Source of the DNA: Chloroflexota bacterium
GTDB lineage: Bacteria > Chloroflexota > Limnocylindria > Limnocylindrales > CSP1-4
Direction of reading: 5' to 3'
Length of the DNA: 33,041 nt
Assembly: GCA_003171255.1 (NCBI GenBank)
Contig: PMYK01000055.1
Span: 1 to 33,041, forward strand
Position 1 is the first letter of the stretch. The number at the start of each line of letters is the position of its first letter. Position numbers and translations under genes: made by a program. The notes under the pieces were generated by a model that made no database searches, had not been told where the DNA came from, and saw nothing but the letters and a program-made list of their open reading frames with translations. This document shows positions 18,825 through 28,536 of the stretch, piece after piece.

Positions 18825-20508
18825 ACTCGGTCGGTCGCCCATCGCGGCGCCGCGTCGACATGTCTCCGCGTGGAGCCGCGTCTACGGCCTGGGCAGCGTG
18901 TATGCCAAGACCCTGCGCGACTCCAGGCTCGCATTCCTCATCATGGCCGGCCTGCTGGGCGGCATCATGCTTGTGGCCGGTGCGGCGATCGGTACCGCGT
19001 ACGCAACTGCCACCTCCCGAGCCGACCTGGTGAACCTTGCCACCACGGCTGCGGGAAGCATGCCCGGCGTGACCGGCAAGGCGGTCAATGTCGGGACGCT
19101 CGGCGGGTACGTCACCTGGAAGTACGGACCGCTCTTCGTGATCGCCGCCGCCCTGTGGTCGATCCTGGCGCTCTCGGGCACCCTGGCCACAGAAGCCAGC
19201 AAGGGCAGTCTCGAGTTCGTCGCAGTCGCCCCATTCGGCAAGCGCCGTCTCGCCCTCGAGAAGCTGGCGGCGCACCTGACCGTGTTGACGGCCGTCCTGG
19301 CGATCCTTGCGCTGGCTTCCTGGGTGGCAGGCGCAGTGTTCGGATCTGTCCCGGGCGACGCGGTCCCACCCCAGGCGGCAATCGGCTACGCCCTGTGGGT
19401 CGGGCTGATCGCCCTCGCTTCGGGGTCGGTCGCCTTCGCCCTTTCGCCGTCTCTCGGCCGGGCGGGAGCCGCGGGGATCGCGGGCTTCATCCTGTTCGCG
19501 GGCTACCTGCTCAACAACCTGCAGGTGACCGAGCCCGCCCTCACCGGCCCCGCCTACTTGAGCTGGTTCTACTGGACCGCCGGGCATCTGCCGCTGGCCG
19601 GCGAGTACGACTGGGTGTCGCTCGTGCCGGTCGCCGTCGTGGCAGTGGTGCTGTTCGTCGTCGGGCTCGAGGCGTTCGTGCGCCGGGACATCGGAGCATC
19701 GAGTTCCATCAGGACCCCGCGATTGCCGAGGGCGATACTCGGGCTCCACGGCCCGATAGGGCGCGCCTTTGGCGAGCGGTTCTCGATCAGCCTCGCCTGG
19801 GGCATCGGCCTCGGGTTTTTCGGCTTCGGGATCGCAGCCATCAGCCGGTCGCTGGCGGACTCGTTCCACACGATGTCGCCGGCGTCGGTCAAGATCTTCC
19901 ACGACATCTTTCCGCTGTTCGACATCTCCACGGCGGGCGGCTTCCTCCAGGTCGTGTTCGTCCAGCTCGGGTTCATCGTCGTCGGCTTCGCGGCCGCCAC
20001 GCTCGTGTCCGGCTGGGCCTCGGACGAGACTTCGGGCCGGCTCGAGATGCTGCTCGCGACGCCACTCGCCCGCGCGTCATGGGCCGTGAGCGGCGGACTC
20101 GGCGTTTACCTCGCCATCGTGTTGATGACCATCGTGTTTGCCGCGGGCGTGGGGATCGGCGCTCTGATGGCGGGCAGCGATGCGGTGACGCCAATGGCGG
20201 GTTCGGTGACGCTCGGGCTGTATGCGGCGGCCGTGGCCGGAGTCGGGATCGCCATAGGCGGGCTGTTCCGGACCTCGATCGCCGCCGAAATGGCCGCTGT
20301 GGCAGTGACGGTGACCTTCCTGATCGACATGATCGCGCCACCGCTGAGACTACCCGATTGGGTACATCAGCTGGCGCTGACCGCCCACTTCGGCCAGCCG
20401 ATGGTCGGCATCTGGGACGCCAGCGGCGTAGTGGCCTGCCTGGTCATCGCCTTCGGCGGACTCGCTCTCGGTGGCTGGGGCATGCGCCGCCGCGACGTGG
20501 CCCGCTGA
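18814..20508 (+). CDS. ABC-2 type transporter permease
   Basis: Overlaps the ATPase 3' end; about 12 hydrophobic segments; ATG 18814 (MAIELGRSPI). Confidence 0.85.
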   Translation: MAIELGRSPIAAPRRHVSAWSRVYGLGSVYAKTLRDSRLAFLIMAGLLGGIMLVAGAAIGTAYATATSRADLVNLATTAAGSMPGVTGKAVNVGTLGGYVTWKYGPLFVIAAALWSILALSGTLATEASKGSLEFVAVAPFGKRRLALEKLAAHLTVLTAVLAILALASWVAGAVFGSVPGDAVPPQAAIGYALWVGLIALASGSVAFALSPSLGRAGAAGIAGFILFAGYLLNNLQVTEPALTGPAYLSWFYWTAGHLPLAGEYDWVSLVPVAVVAVVLFVVGLEAFVRRDIGASSSIRTPRLPRAILGLHGPIGRAFGERFSISLAWGIGLGFFGFGIAAISRSLADSFHTMSPASVKIFHDIFPLFDISTAGGFLQVVFVQLGFIVVGFAAATLVSGWASDETSGRLEMLLATPLARASWAVSGGLGVYLAIVLMTIVFAAGVGIGALMAGSDAVTPMAGSVTLGLYAAAVAGVGIAIGGLFRTSIAAEMAAVAVTVTFLIDMIAPPLRLPDWVHQLALTAHFGQPMVGIWDASGVVACLVIAFGGLALGGWGMRRRDVAR

Positions 20509-20609
20509 TCGCTCGGCGATGAGACTTCATCGGTATCGTCCGTAGCCGAGGAGCGACTCTACGCACGAGTCGGCTTCGTCACCGCCGGACGCGTCCTGCA
20601 TATCTCGCG

Positions 20610-21464
20610 CTAGCCGGCGGGCCGAGTGGCAAGCACCGAGCCCAGGATCACTAGCCCAAACCCAGCGGCCATCGCCGTAGTGAATGACTCGTTCAGAACC
20701 ACGACGCCCAGCAGGGCGGCTACCGCCGGGTTGAGGTAGGTGATCACGGTGGCTCGAACCGGTCCGATCTCATTGATCAGCGCCCAGAACAGCAGGAAGG
20801 CGGCGGCGGTGCAGGCTACGCCCAGGACCGCGACAGCCGCGAACGCGGCTGCGCTGGGCATGATCGTGGGTCGCTGAAGGGCGGCGATCGGGGCGTAGAC
20901 CAGGGCGCACAGCGAGAGGGAGAGCGCCATCACGGCAACATTCGACAGACCGTCGAGCCGGCGAGCCAGGATGGCCGGCCCAAGCGCGTAGCCGATGACA
21001 ACCAGTGCGACCTCGATCAGCGCAGTCGAATTCGACGACTCGAGGTTGACGCCGACGATCGCCGCGACCCCGACGAGCCCGATCAGCAGCCCGAGAACGC
21101 CCGAACGGCCAACTCGATCGCGACCTCCCGTGCCCACCGCGATGACGGTGGCGACCAGTGGCACTCCGGCCACGAGAAGGCCCGCCAGCGAGCTTGTGAT
21201 GTGCTGCTCAGCGGAACCCAGAAGCACCCACGGCAGACCCATCTCGATCACCGCAAAGGCCACCACCCAGCGCCAGCGCGCGAGAGCCGACCGGATGTCG
21301 GTCCGGAGCAGGGCGATCGGAAGCAGGATCACGGCGCCGATCGCGGTCCGGGCAAAGACCAGCGTGGCCGGCGAGATCTCCGCTACGGCGACTCGAATAA
21401 ACAGGTACGGGATGCCCCAGATCACCGACATCACGCCAAAGAGGATCAGCGCCCGCCGGGTCAC
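20610..21464 (-). CDS. EamA/DMT-family transporter
   Basis: MTRRALILFGVMSVIWGIPYLFIRVAVAEISPATLVFARTAIGA; two five-TM halves; YLNPAVAALLGVVVLNE. Confidence 0.9.
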   Translation of the reverse strand: MTRRALILFGVMSVIWGIPYLFIRVAVAEISPATLVFARTAIGAVILLPIALLRTDIRSALARWRWVVAFAVIEMGLPWVLLGSAEQHITSSLAGLLVAGVPLVATVIAVGTGGRDRVGRSGVLGLLIGLVGVAAIVGVNLESSNSTALIEVALVVIGYALGPAILARRLDGLSNVAVMALSLSLCALVYAPIAALQRPTIMPSAAAFAAVAVLGVACTAAAFLLFWALINEIGPVRATVITYLNPAVAALLGVVVLNESFTTAMAAGFGLVILGSVLATRPAG

Positions 21465-21726
21465 GGCTCAGGCCGCGGGACCTCGGGGACTGCCTCGTGG
21501 ACGTTCATGCAGGCTGGTGACGGCATCCGAGGCCGAATGATACCCGCGGGCGAGGTTCGCCAACACTCGGCCGGCTCACGCAGCGACGCGCCGCAGTCGC
21601 CCGGCTTGTCCTGCAGAACAGCACCGGATCGTGCCCTTCGTCTGCGTATGCTGGGGATAGACCAGCAGGCGAACACCCGGGCTTGGGCGGAGCGTCGCCC
21701 ACCGACCCGTTGTTGGAGGACCAGCC

Positions 21727-22215
21727 ATGACGAAGATCACACCGAACCTCTGGTTCGACGGCAATGCGGAGGAGGCGGCCAACTTCTACGTCTCACTCCT
21801 GCCCGACAGCCGGATCGACAACGTCTGGCGCTCCCCGGCGGACAACCCGAGCACTCCAGCCGGAGCGGTCCTCCTGGTCGACTTCACGGTCGCGGACCAG
21901 CGGTTCACGGGGATCAACGGCGGTCCCCAGTTCCCGTTCAACGAATCCGTGTCCTTCGTCATCGATTGCCAGGATCAGGCAGAGGTCGACCGGCTGTGGG
22001 ACGCCCTCATCGCGGGTGGAGGATTCCCGGGGCAGTGCGGCTGGCTCAAGGATCGCTTCGGTCTGTCGTGGCAGGTCATACCCCGCGAGATGGGCGAGAT
22101 GTTGGGTGATCCCAACCCGGAGCGGGCAGCTCGCGCCATGGAGGCGATGCTGCGCATGACCAAGATCGACGTCACGGCAATGCGTGAGGCGTTCGACGGC
22201 GTGCCCGTCCGCTGA
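21727..22215 (+). CDS. PhnB-like VOC family protein
   Basis: ITPNLWFDGNAEEAANFYVSLLPDSRI, FTGINGGPQFPFNESVSFVIDC, CGWLKDRFGLSWQVIP. Confidence 0.9.
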   Translation: MTKITPNLWFDGNAEEAANFYVSLLPDSRIDNVWRSPADNPSTPAGAVLLVDFTVADQRFTGINGGPQFPFNESVSFVIDCQDQAEVDRLWDALIAGGGFPGQCGWLKDRFGLSWQVIPREMGEMLGDPNPERAARAMEAMLRMTKIDVTAMREAFDGVPVR

Positions 22216-22222
22216 CCTTCGC

Positions 22223-22894
22223 CTACGCCCCGGCCGTCCGCGGCAGGGCATATACCCAGGCCTGCTTACGCTCTAGGTCCTCGAGCTCCGTCGTCGTGCG
22301 GACATCGTACGAAGCGAGCTCGACCAGCTTGTCGGTTGGCAGGTAGCGGCGGCCGGGGTCGCCTACGAGGACGTCGATCCCGCGGTCCCGAGCCTGCCGC
22401 AGCCACGGCATTACGCGACCGGCGAGGCCGGCCTCGTACCAGCAGTCACCGGCCAGGATGACGTCGACCTCGGGCGGCTCCTCGTCGAGGACATCGCGAC
22501 CCACAACGCTCACGCGGTGGCCGTTGGCGCGCGCGTTGAGTTCGATGGCTGCGGCCGCGAAGGAATCGATGTCGACGCCGGTGGCTTCGGCCGCCCCGGC
22601 CTGCATCGATGCGATCGCGCATAGCCCGGAGCCGGACGCCAGGTCGAACACCCGCCGACCCGCCGCGGCCTCGGGGTGCTCGCGCAGGTACCGACCAATC
22701 GCGAGCCCGCCCGCCCATGCGAACGCCCAGTAGGGGAGGGCCGCGTCCGGATCGTCCGTCTCGATCTGGACGGCTCGCCACAGCGGCAGCACCTCGTCGG
22801 CGAGGTGGAGGCGGATCTCCTCGAGGCCCGGCACGGGACGGAGGTGTGTGTGGTGCAGCACGAAGGCACGGGAATGGGCGCCCATCGACGCCAC
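22223..22894 (-). CDS. Class I SAM-dependent methyltransferase (ETFB-lysine/nicotinamide N-methyltransferase-like)
   Basis: PYWAFAWAGGLAIGRYL, VFDLASGSGLCAIASMQAGA, ATGVDID, DVILAGDCWYE. Confidence 0.85.
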   Translation of the reverse strand: MASMGAHSRAFVLHHTHLRPVPGLEEIRLHLADEVLPLWRAVQIETDDPDAALPYWAFAWAGGLAIGRYLREHPEAAAGRRVFDLASGSGLCAIASMQAGAAEATGVDIDSFAAAAIELNARANGHRVSVVGRDVLDEEPPEVDVILAGDCWYEAGLAGRVMPWLRQARDRGIDVLVGDPGRRYLPTDKLVELASYDVRTTTELEDLERKQAWVYALPRTAGA

Positions 22895-22994
22895 TCTACC
22901 GACCGGCGAGCGATCTCGCGGCGCCGCCGCCTCAAACTCCGAATGAGTCGACCAGGAACTGGGTCGATCTCGACACTGGTGAGAGAATCGGCCG

Positions 22995-23348
22995 GTGAAG
23001 GCTGAACTGGTTGCGTTTGGAGAGCTCGAGATCGAAGGGGTGCGCTACCACAAGGACGTGGTGATCGAAGGCGGACAGATCCGCAAGCGCGACAAGGGCC
23101 CTTCCAAGGCGCTTGCGGGCAAGGCGCGCCACACGCCGCTGTCGGCCGCGGAGCAGATCCCCTGGGGAGGCAGGCGGCTCATCATCGGCACAGGCGCGCG
23201 CGGACAACTCCCCATCGCTCGCGAGGTTGGCGAGGAAGCGGAACGGCGGGGAATCGCCATCGAGGCCCTGCCGACCATCGAGGCCTGCCGTCTGCTCGCC
23301 GACGTCGAGCGGGCCGACGTCTACGCAATCCTGCACGTCACCTGCTAG
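22995..23348 (+). CDS. MTH938/NDUFAF3-like domain protein
   Basis: GELEIEGVRYHKDVVIEGGQIRKRDKGPSK, LIIGTGARGQLPIAREVGEEAERRGIAIEALPTIEACRLL; GTG start. Confidence 0.72.
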   Translation: MKAELVAFGELEIEGVRYHKDVVIEGGQIRKRDKGPSKALAGKARHTPLSAAEQIPWGGRRLIIGTGARGQLPIAREVGEEAERRGIAIEALPTIEACRLLADVERADVYAILHVTC

Positions 23349-23429
23349 GAGCGAGCCCACAGGCTGCGCTCGCGACCTTCGGAACGCTGCGGCCCTAAGC
23401 CCTGGGCCTTGGGTACGTAGACTGCCTCC

Positions 23430-23537
23430 ATGCACGAGTCGATCGTCATCAAGGGCGCGCGGCTGCACAACCTCAAGGACGTCACGCTCGCCATCCCGAA
23501 GAACCGGCTCGTCGTCTTCACCGGCGTCTCCGGCTCG
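23430..23537 (+). pseudogene. uvrA: Truncated 5' end of an excinuclease UvrA gene
   Basis: [36 protein letters not shown] matches UvrA N-termini, then diverges ([15 protein letters not shown]) where GKSSLAFDT is expected. Confidence 0.82.
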
Positions 23538-23679
23538 CGTGCATGTAGGGCGCTCCTCCTTGCGTTGGTCGCCGCGATTCGGTAGCGCAAATGTGGCGGC
23601 CGGGCGGGCGGGCGGCCGGCATCTGGGCCCAGCGGAGGCTGAAGGTACACTGCCATCGAGCAGTGTGAGAAGGGTGGCC

Positions 23680-25143
23680 GTGAAGCTCGAACCGACTCTG
23701 GAAGCCAACCGCTTGTTCGCGCCGGATCCCGCCCAGAGGCGGGTCGCCCGCGAACTCTACGACGCCGTCGCCGGCCTCCCGATCGTCAGCCCGCACGGCC
23801 ACGTGGACCCGCGACTACTTGCCGACCCGGACGCGACTTTCGGGACGCCGACGGACCTGTTCATCATTCCCGACCACTACATCTTGCGGATGCTTTACTC
23901 GCAGGGGATCCCGCTCGAGGCACTCGGAGTTCCCGTCCGAAACGGAAATTCGGCCGGCCCGGCGACCCAGACCGACCACCGCCGCGTCTGGCAGCTTTTC
24001 GCCGACAACCTCTTTCTGTTTCGGGCGACGCCGTCCGGCTTGTGGCTTGCGGACGAGCTCCGCGGTGTGTTCGGCATTGCGCAGCCGCTGACGAGCGACA
24101 ATGCGGCGGCCGTCTATGACGAGCTATCGGCGAAGCTTGCTCGTCCGGAATTCCGGCCGCGCGCCCTCTTCGAGCGGTTCGGCATCGAGACGCTCTGCAC
24201 GACGGACGATGCGGCCGACCCGCTCGTCGGCCACGGGGCGATCCGAGCATCTGGCTGGTCGGGCGACGTACGCCCGACCTTCCGGCCGGACGGTGTGGTT
24301 GACCTCCTCGCCCCCGGCTGGCGGGATCGGTTCGACGCCCTGTCGGAGGCAACCGGCCGGGAGATCACACGGACCGCCACGTTCCTAGCCGCCCTCGAGG
24401 AGCGCCGCTCGTTCTTCGTCACGATGGGTGCAGTCGCCGCGGATCACGGCGTCGAGTCGGCGTACACGGCGTCGCTCGACGAGGTCGAGGCCGACGCGAT
24501 CCTCGCCCGTGCCTTGCGCGGCGAGGCCACGCTCGAAGATGCCCGCCAATTCAGCGGTCACATACTGATCGAGCTCGCCCGGATGAGTGTCGAGGATGGG
24601 CTCGTCATGCAGCTCCACGTCGGCTCGCTCCGAAACCACAACCGGACCCTGTTCGAGCGATTCGGAGCCGACATGGGCGCGGATATACCGGTCGCCGCCG
24701 AGTTCACCCGCAACCTGCAGCCGCTCCTGGACCGGTTTGGGAACGATTCGCGGCTGAGGCTCATCGTATTCACGCTCGACGAGACCGCGTACGCGCGCGA
24801 GCTGGCACCGCTCGCCGGCCACTATCCCGCGCTTCGGCTCGGTCCGCCGTGGTGGTTCAACGACAGCTTGAATGGGATGGCCCGCTACTTCGATCAGGTG
24901 ATGGAAACTGCCGGGCTCCATAACACCGTGGGTTTCAATGACGACACGCGCGCCTTCTGCTCGATCCCTGTCCGCCACGATGTCTGGCGGCGGACAAGCG
25001 CGAATTGGCTCGCAGGCATGGTGATCCGCGGGATCGTTGAGGAATCCGAGGCGAGCATCATGGCTCACGAGATGGCGTATGGCCTGGCGAAGCGGGCCTA
25101 CCGCCTGGACGGCGGCGACACGGCCGTGGATCGACTCTCCTAG
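23680..25143 (+). CDS. uxaC: Glucuronate/uronate isomerase
   Basis: PIVSPHGHVDPRLLADPDATFG, FGIETLCTTDDAADPL, MQLHVGSLRNHN, LGPPWWFNDSLNGMARYFD, GFNDDTRAFCSIPVRHDVWRR. GAGAAGG SD before GTG 23680. Confidence 0.9.
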   Translation: MKLEPTLEANRLFAPDPAQRRVARELYDAVAGLPIVSPHGHVDPRLLADPDATFGTPTDLFIIPDHYILRMLYSQGIPLEALGVPVRNGNSAGPATQTDHRRVWQLFADNLFLFRATPSGLWLADELRGVFGIAQPLTSDNAAAVYDELSAKLARPEFRPRALFERFGIETLCTTDDAADPLVGHGAIRASGWSGDVRPTFRPDGVVDLLAPGWRDRFDALSEATGREITRTATFLAALEERRSFFVTMGAVAADHGVESAYTASLDEVEADAILARALRGEATLEDARQFSGHILIELARMSVEDGLVMQLHVGSLRNHNRTLFERFGADMGADIPVAAEFTRNLQPLLDRFGNDSRLRLIVFTLDETAYARELAPLAGHYPALRLGPPWWFNDSLNGMARYFDQVMETAGLHNTVGFNDDTRAFCSIPVRHDVWRRTSANWLAGMVIRGIVEESEASIMAHEMAYGLAKRAYRLDGGDTAVDRLS

Positions 25144-25206
25144 CGAACCGTGCACCTGTTGCCGTCCCAGGTGGCCGCGGGCGTCGCGGCGATTCTCGCC
25201 TCGTGC

Positions 25207-25323
25207 GAGGTGTTCGATCCGGCGACCGGCAAGCTGAGCCCGACAGGCTCGATGGCTATCGGGCGTCTGGGCAACTGCGCGATCATGATTCTCGACGGCC
25301 GCCCGACACAGCCGCTCAACTGA
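25207..25323 (+). pseudogene. Kelch/galactose-oxidase-like repeat fragment
   Basis: EVFDPATGKLSPTGSMAIGRLGNCAIMILDGRPTQPLN* aligns by eye with the [38 protein letters not shown] repeat at 29.4-30.7 kb. Confidence 0.65.
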
Positions 25324-25577
25324 CCAGTGTCGGGTGGTTACGCCGGCGACCCGCGGGAGGTCGAGGTCATACCGTGAGCGAACGATGACGACCGTTGCCA
25401 CGACCTCGAGCATGACGAGCCGCTCGTCCACGAGGGAGCATTGGATGACCATCCAGACCGTCTTGGCGTCGTTCGGAGTCATCTCCCAGTTAGCTGGCGT
25501 GGGCGGCGTCGACGACATCACCATCACCGAGGCCGCCTGCCTCTACAACGACCGACCAGCCCAGGTGGCAGGGTCAC

Positions 25578-26040
25578 GCTCGGTCGGATCGAGCGGGATC
25601 GTGGCGAGCTTGGTCGTCATCTCGCTCGCACGCGCGACGTGGTCACCTGCCAGACGGGGATGGCTCGACTCGACGCGGAATGACAGCTCGCTCGGGAGCC
25701 GGTCCAGACGGGCCGCCTGACCCCGCCAGAGGTCGTGGCCTACCTGCGACCGCTGCCGGCGCTGTGGGCCGACTCAGGCCCGGATGGACCTCAAGCCCTG
25801 GCTCTGGCCTTGTTCGCCCGCACCGAAGTGACAGGATTCGAACAAATGAGCTATCAGCTGACGCCAGAAGCAATCGAGCTTGGCCTCAACGCCGCACTGC
25901 CGCCCGTGTACGAACTCAAGGCATCGATTGCTGAGTTTGGTCGGGGCGAGAGGATTAGGGCCGACACACCGTCGTCATCTTTGCTGATCCCGGTAGCGAA
26001 CATACCGAGCTACGTTGGTCGGGTCTGGAAGACGGCTTGA
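25578..26040 (+). pseudogene. C-terminal remnant of a large serine recombinase with one in-frame stop
   Basis: One frame reads LGRIERDRGELGRHLARTRDVVTCQTGMARLDAE*QLAREPVQTGRLTPPEVVAYLRPLPALWADSGPDGPQALALALFARTEVTGFEQMSYQLTPEAIELGLNAALPP. TGA at 25681-25683. Confidence 0.65.
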
Positions 26041-26156
26041 GGGCGTTCGTTCCAAACCGTGGGGGTCAAGAACCCGGATATGGGCATTCCAGTTTCCGGA
26101 CGGTCACGAATCTGAGTTACTGATCCCCACGGGTCGCCGCCTTGAGTTGGTCATGG

Positions 26157-27173
26157 CTAAGCTTTGGCGCCCGCCGCGCTCATCGCCACGACCACCTTAC
26201 CGTGGGCATGACGCGTCTCGAGGTGTCGAAGCGCGTCGGCCGCCTGGGCGAGCGGGTAGCTCCGGTCCATGACCGGTCGCAGCTTGCCCTCCTCGACGAG
26301 ATTCTTGATGAGCAGCAGATCTTCGGCCTTCGTCTGCGCGACCATCGTCAGGACTCGAGGGCCAAGGAATCTCGACTGGAGCCTTGCCCCGAGGATCTGC
26401 GCTATTGGCCCGAGGACCCGCCCCCCTCCGGCGCCCACAAGCACCAATGTTCCGCTGGGCTCAAGGGCTCTGCAGAGCGATCTCAGTGAGCGATTCCCGG
26501 CCGTATCGATCAGCAGGTCATACCCTCTGCCCTGCTTGGTAAAGTCCTCGCGCTCGTAATCGATCACCTCGTCGGCACCAAGTGAGCGGACCATCTCTGA
26601 GCTTGCGGCGCTGCAGACCCCGGTTACCGCCGACGCACCCAGGGCCTTCGCGAGCTGAACTGCGAACGAGCCCACACCGCCGGCGGCGCCGTTGACGATT
26701 ACTCGCTGGCCGGACCGGAGACCGCCGACGTCGCGCAGGCCCTGGAGGGCCGTCAGAGCCGCCATCGGGAGAGCCGCGGCCTGCTCGAAGCCGATGTTGG
26801 TGGGCTTGGGCGCGACGGCGCCGGCTGACACGGCTACAAGATCGGCTAGGCCACCGAGCCCGACCGTGCCAAAGACCTCATCGCCGGCGCGGAAGCCTGT
26901 GACGTTTGGGCCGACGGCCTCGACCACGCCGGCTACGTCCGAGCCCAGGATCACCGGTCGACGAGGCTTGCGGAGCCCCAGGCCCATCATCGGACGGGCG
27001 ACATACGGATCGCCGTGCAGGAAATGGAGATCGTACGGATTGAGGCCGACGGCTCGAACCCGAACCAGGATCTGCCCATCCCCGGCAACCGGCGGCTCTA
27101 CATCGGTCGATTCCAGAACCTCCGGGCCGCCGTATCGCCGGAAGACCAGAGCCCGCATTCTGTCGCCGCTCAT
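26157..27173 (-). CDS. Zinc-independent MDR-family NADPH:quinone oxidoreductase/alcohol dehydrogenase-like
   Basis: MRALVFRRYGGPEVLESTDVEPPVAGDGQILVRVRAVGLNPYD, GSDVAGVVEAVG, GQRVIVNGAAGGVGSFAVQLAKALGASAVTGVCS, HGKVVVAM. Confidence 0.92.
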   Translation of the reverse strand: MSGDRMRALVFRRYGGPEVLESTDVEPPVAGDGQILVRVRAVGLNPYDLHFLHGDPYVARPMMGLGLRKPRRPVILGSDVAGVVEAVGPNVTGFRAGDEVFGTVGLGGLADLVAVSAGAVAPKPTNIGFEQAAALPMAALTALQGLRDVGGLRSGQRVIVNGAAGGVGSFAVQLAKALGASAVTGVCSAASSEMVRSLGADEVIDYEREDFTKQGRGYDLLIDTAGNRSLRSLCRALEPSGTLVLVGAGGGRVLGPIAQILGARLQSRFLGPRVLTMVAQTKAEDLLLIKNLVEEGKLRPVMDRSYPLAQAADALRHLETRHAHGKVVVAMSAAGAKA

Positions 27174-27196
27174 CTAGGCCTCCATGTGTGCTACGT

Positions 27197-27211
27197 TCGT
27201 ACGGTGTACGA
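27197..27211. promoter_or_regulatory. TetR-type operator copy 1
   Basis: TCGTAC-GGT-GTACGA perfect inverted repeat in the MDR/TetR divergent intergenic region. Confidence 0.72.
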
Positions 27212-27231
27212 TATCCGCAAGTCAACGATAT

Positions 27232-27246
27232 TCGTACGGCGTACGA
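27232..27246. promoter_or_regulatory. TetR-type operator copy 2
   Basis: TCGTAC-GGC-GTACGA, identical arms, 35 bp from copy 1. Confidence 0.72.
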
Positions 27247-27271
27247 CTGTCAAGACGTGCTGGAGGATTCC

Positions 27272-27964
27272 GTGGTGAGCCCAGGCACCGATAGCGTGGC
27301 GTCAGGCAGGGAACGCCTGAGCATGGCTCGTGTGCTCAAAGCTGCGATCACGATGGCCGATGAGTCCGGGCTCGATGGTCTGACCATGCGCCGGCTCGCG
27401 CGGTCGCTCGGCTCCGAGGCCATGTCGCTCTACTACTACGTCAAGAGCAGGGACGCTCTGCTCGATGAGATCCTCGACGCAGTGGTCGGTGAGATCGGGC
27501 CTGTGGCGGGCGGGTCCGGCTGGAAGGACGAGATCAGGCAGATTGCGATCTCGGCCTACGAGATGCTGGAGCGGCACCCGTGGGCGGCAGCATTGATGAT
27601 GTCGCCAACCCGTGTCAGGAGCGCGCGGATGCGCTTCATGGAGTCGCTGCTAGGGCGACTTCGACAGGCCGGCTTCTCAGCCGAGATGACAGACCGGGCC
27701 TATCACGCGCTCGACAGCCACATCATCGGCTCGACGCTCTGGGAGACGGGATACTCGTCCGGGTCGAGCGGCCTCGACGACTACGCGGAGCAGTTCCTGC
27801 GCGCCTTCTCTGAGGACGAGTTCCCGTACCTAGCGGAGCACGTGACACAGCATGTGGAGGAGATACCTGCCGCCGGCGACCCGACGTTCGCCTTCGGGCT
27901 CGACCTGATCCTCGACGGCCTCGAGCGGTTGCTCGCCGAAGCGACGCCGGCAGAGCCAATGTGA
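27272..27964 (+). CDS. TetR/AcrR-family regulator with TetR_C-like effector domain
   Basis: HTH AITMADESGLDGLTMRRLARSLGSEAMSLYYYVKSRDALLDEIL. GGAGG SD before GTG 27272/27275; the listed ORF start 27188 would put the operators inside the gene. Confidence 0.9.
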   Translation: MVSPGTDSVASGRERLSMARVLKAAITMADESGLDGLTMRRLARSLGSEAMSLYYYVKSRDALLDEILDAVVGEIGPVAGGSGWKDEIRQIAISAYEMLERHPWAAALMMSPTRVRSARMRFMESLLGRLRQAGFSAEMTDRAYHALDSHIIGSTLWETGYSSGSSGLDDYAEQFLRAFSEDEFPYLAEHVTQHVEEIPAAGDPTFAFGLDLILDGLERLLAEATPAEPM

Positions 27965-28463
27965 TGGCCCCGGTCGTGGAGGCAATTGGAGGCTTGCGGC
28001 GGTTAGGGACGTGTCGAAGCCTGTCGGGTGCAGTTATTCGGTCGTGAGGTCGGCCACGGGTGGCCGGGTATTGGCCGAGGGGGTTAGAAACCCAGATTCG
28101 AACCGCGACTGTCGCGCTGGAGGTTGGTGATCGCTCGCGCGGCGATTCAACGCGCGGGTAGGCGTCACCTACCTGAATGATCGGGGCGAGAGGAGTAGCG
28201 CCGCAGGTAACCCACTCATCGGGGATCTGAATCCCGCGTCTCTACCGCGGCCGTGTCCTCGTCACCACGGGCGGCGCCATGCCACCGCTGCGCTCGGTGC
28301 GCTCTGCAGGTGACGCGTTGGCCTCGTCCGTGGTTCATCGGATGTGCTGGGTATCTTCGGGGCGAGAAGAGTCAGCGTCTGGGCGATCAAGGTTCTGCTG
28401 CGCCTGTTGGATAGGGGCGCAGCGATTCGCCGAAGTCCGCCTGCATCCTCTATCTCGGTACCA

Positions 28464-28521
28464 GGTGCCAGGCGACGAAGGACCGACGGCTCCGCGTGAG
28501 GAGCCCGGTGGGGCTGGCACC
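28464..28521 (-). terminator. Nested inverted-repeat structure downstream of the S4-domain gene
   Basis: GGTGCCAG (28464-28471) pairs with CTGGCACC (28514-28521), enclosing GGCTCC-GCGTGA-GGAGCC (28488-28505). Confidence 0.35.
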
Positions 28522-28536
28522 CTCCCGACCTCGGGC

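Noticed and set aside
18870-20522. 550-aa ORF overlapping the ABC permease in another frame
   Set aside because: Arg/Gly/Asp-rich alternate-frame translation with no TM or domain pattern; the permease frame is coherent.
24385-25527. 380-aa minus-strand ORF over uxaC and the downstream gap
   Set aside because: Mostly antisense to uxaC. The part over 25330-25527 gave no recognisable family, so it is left unassigned.
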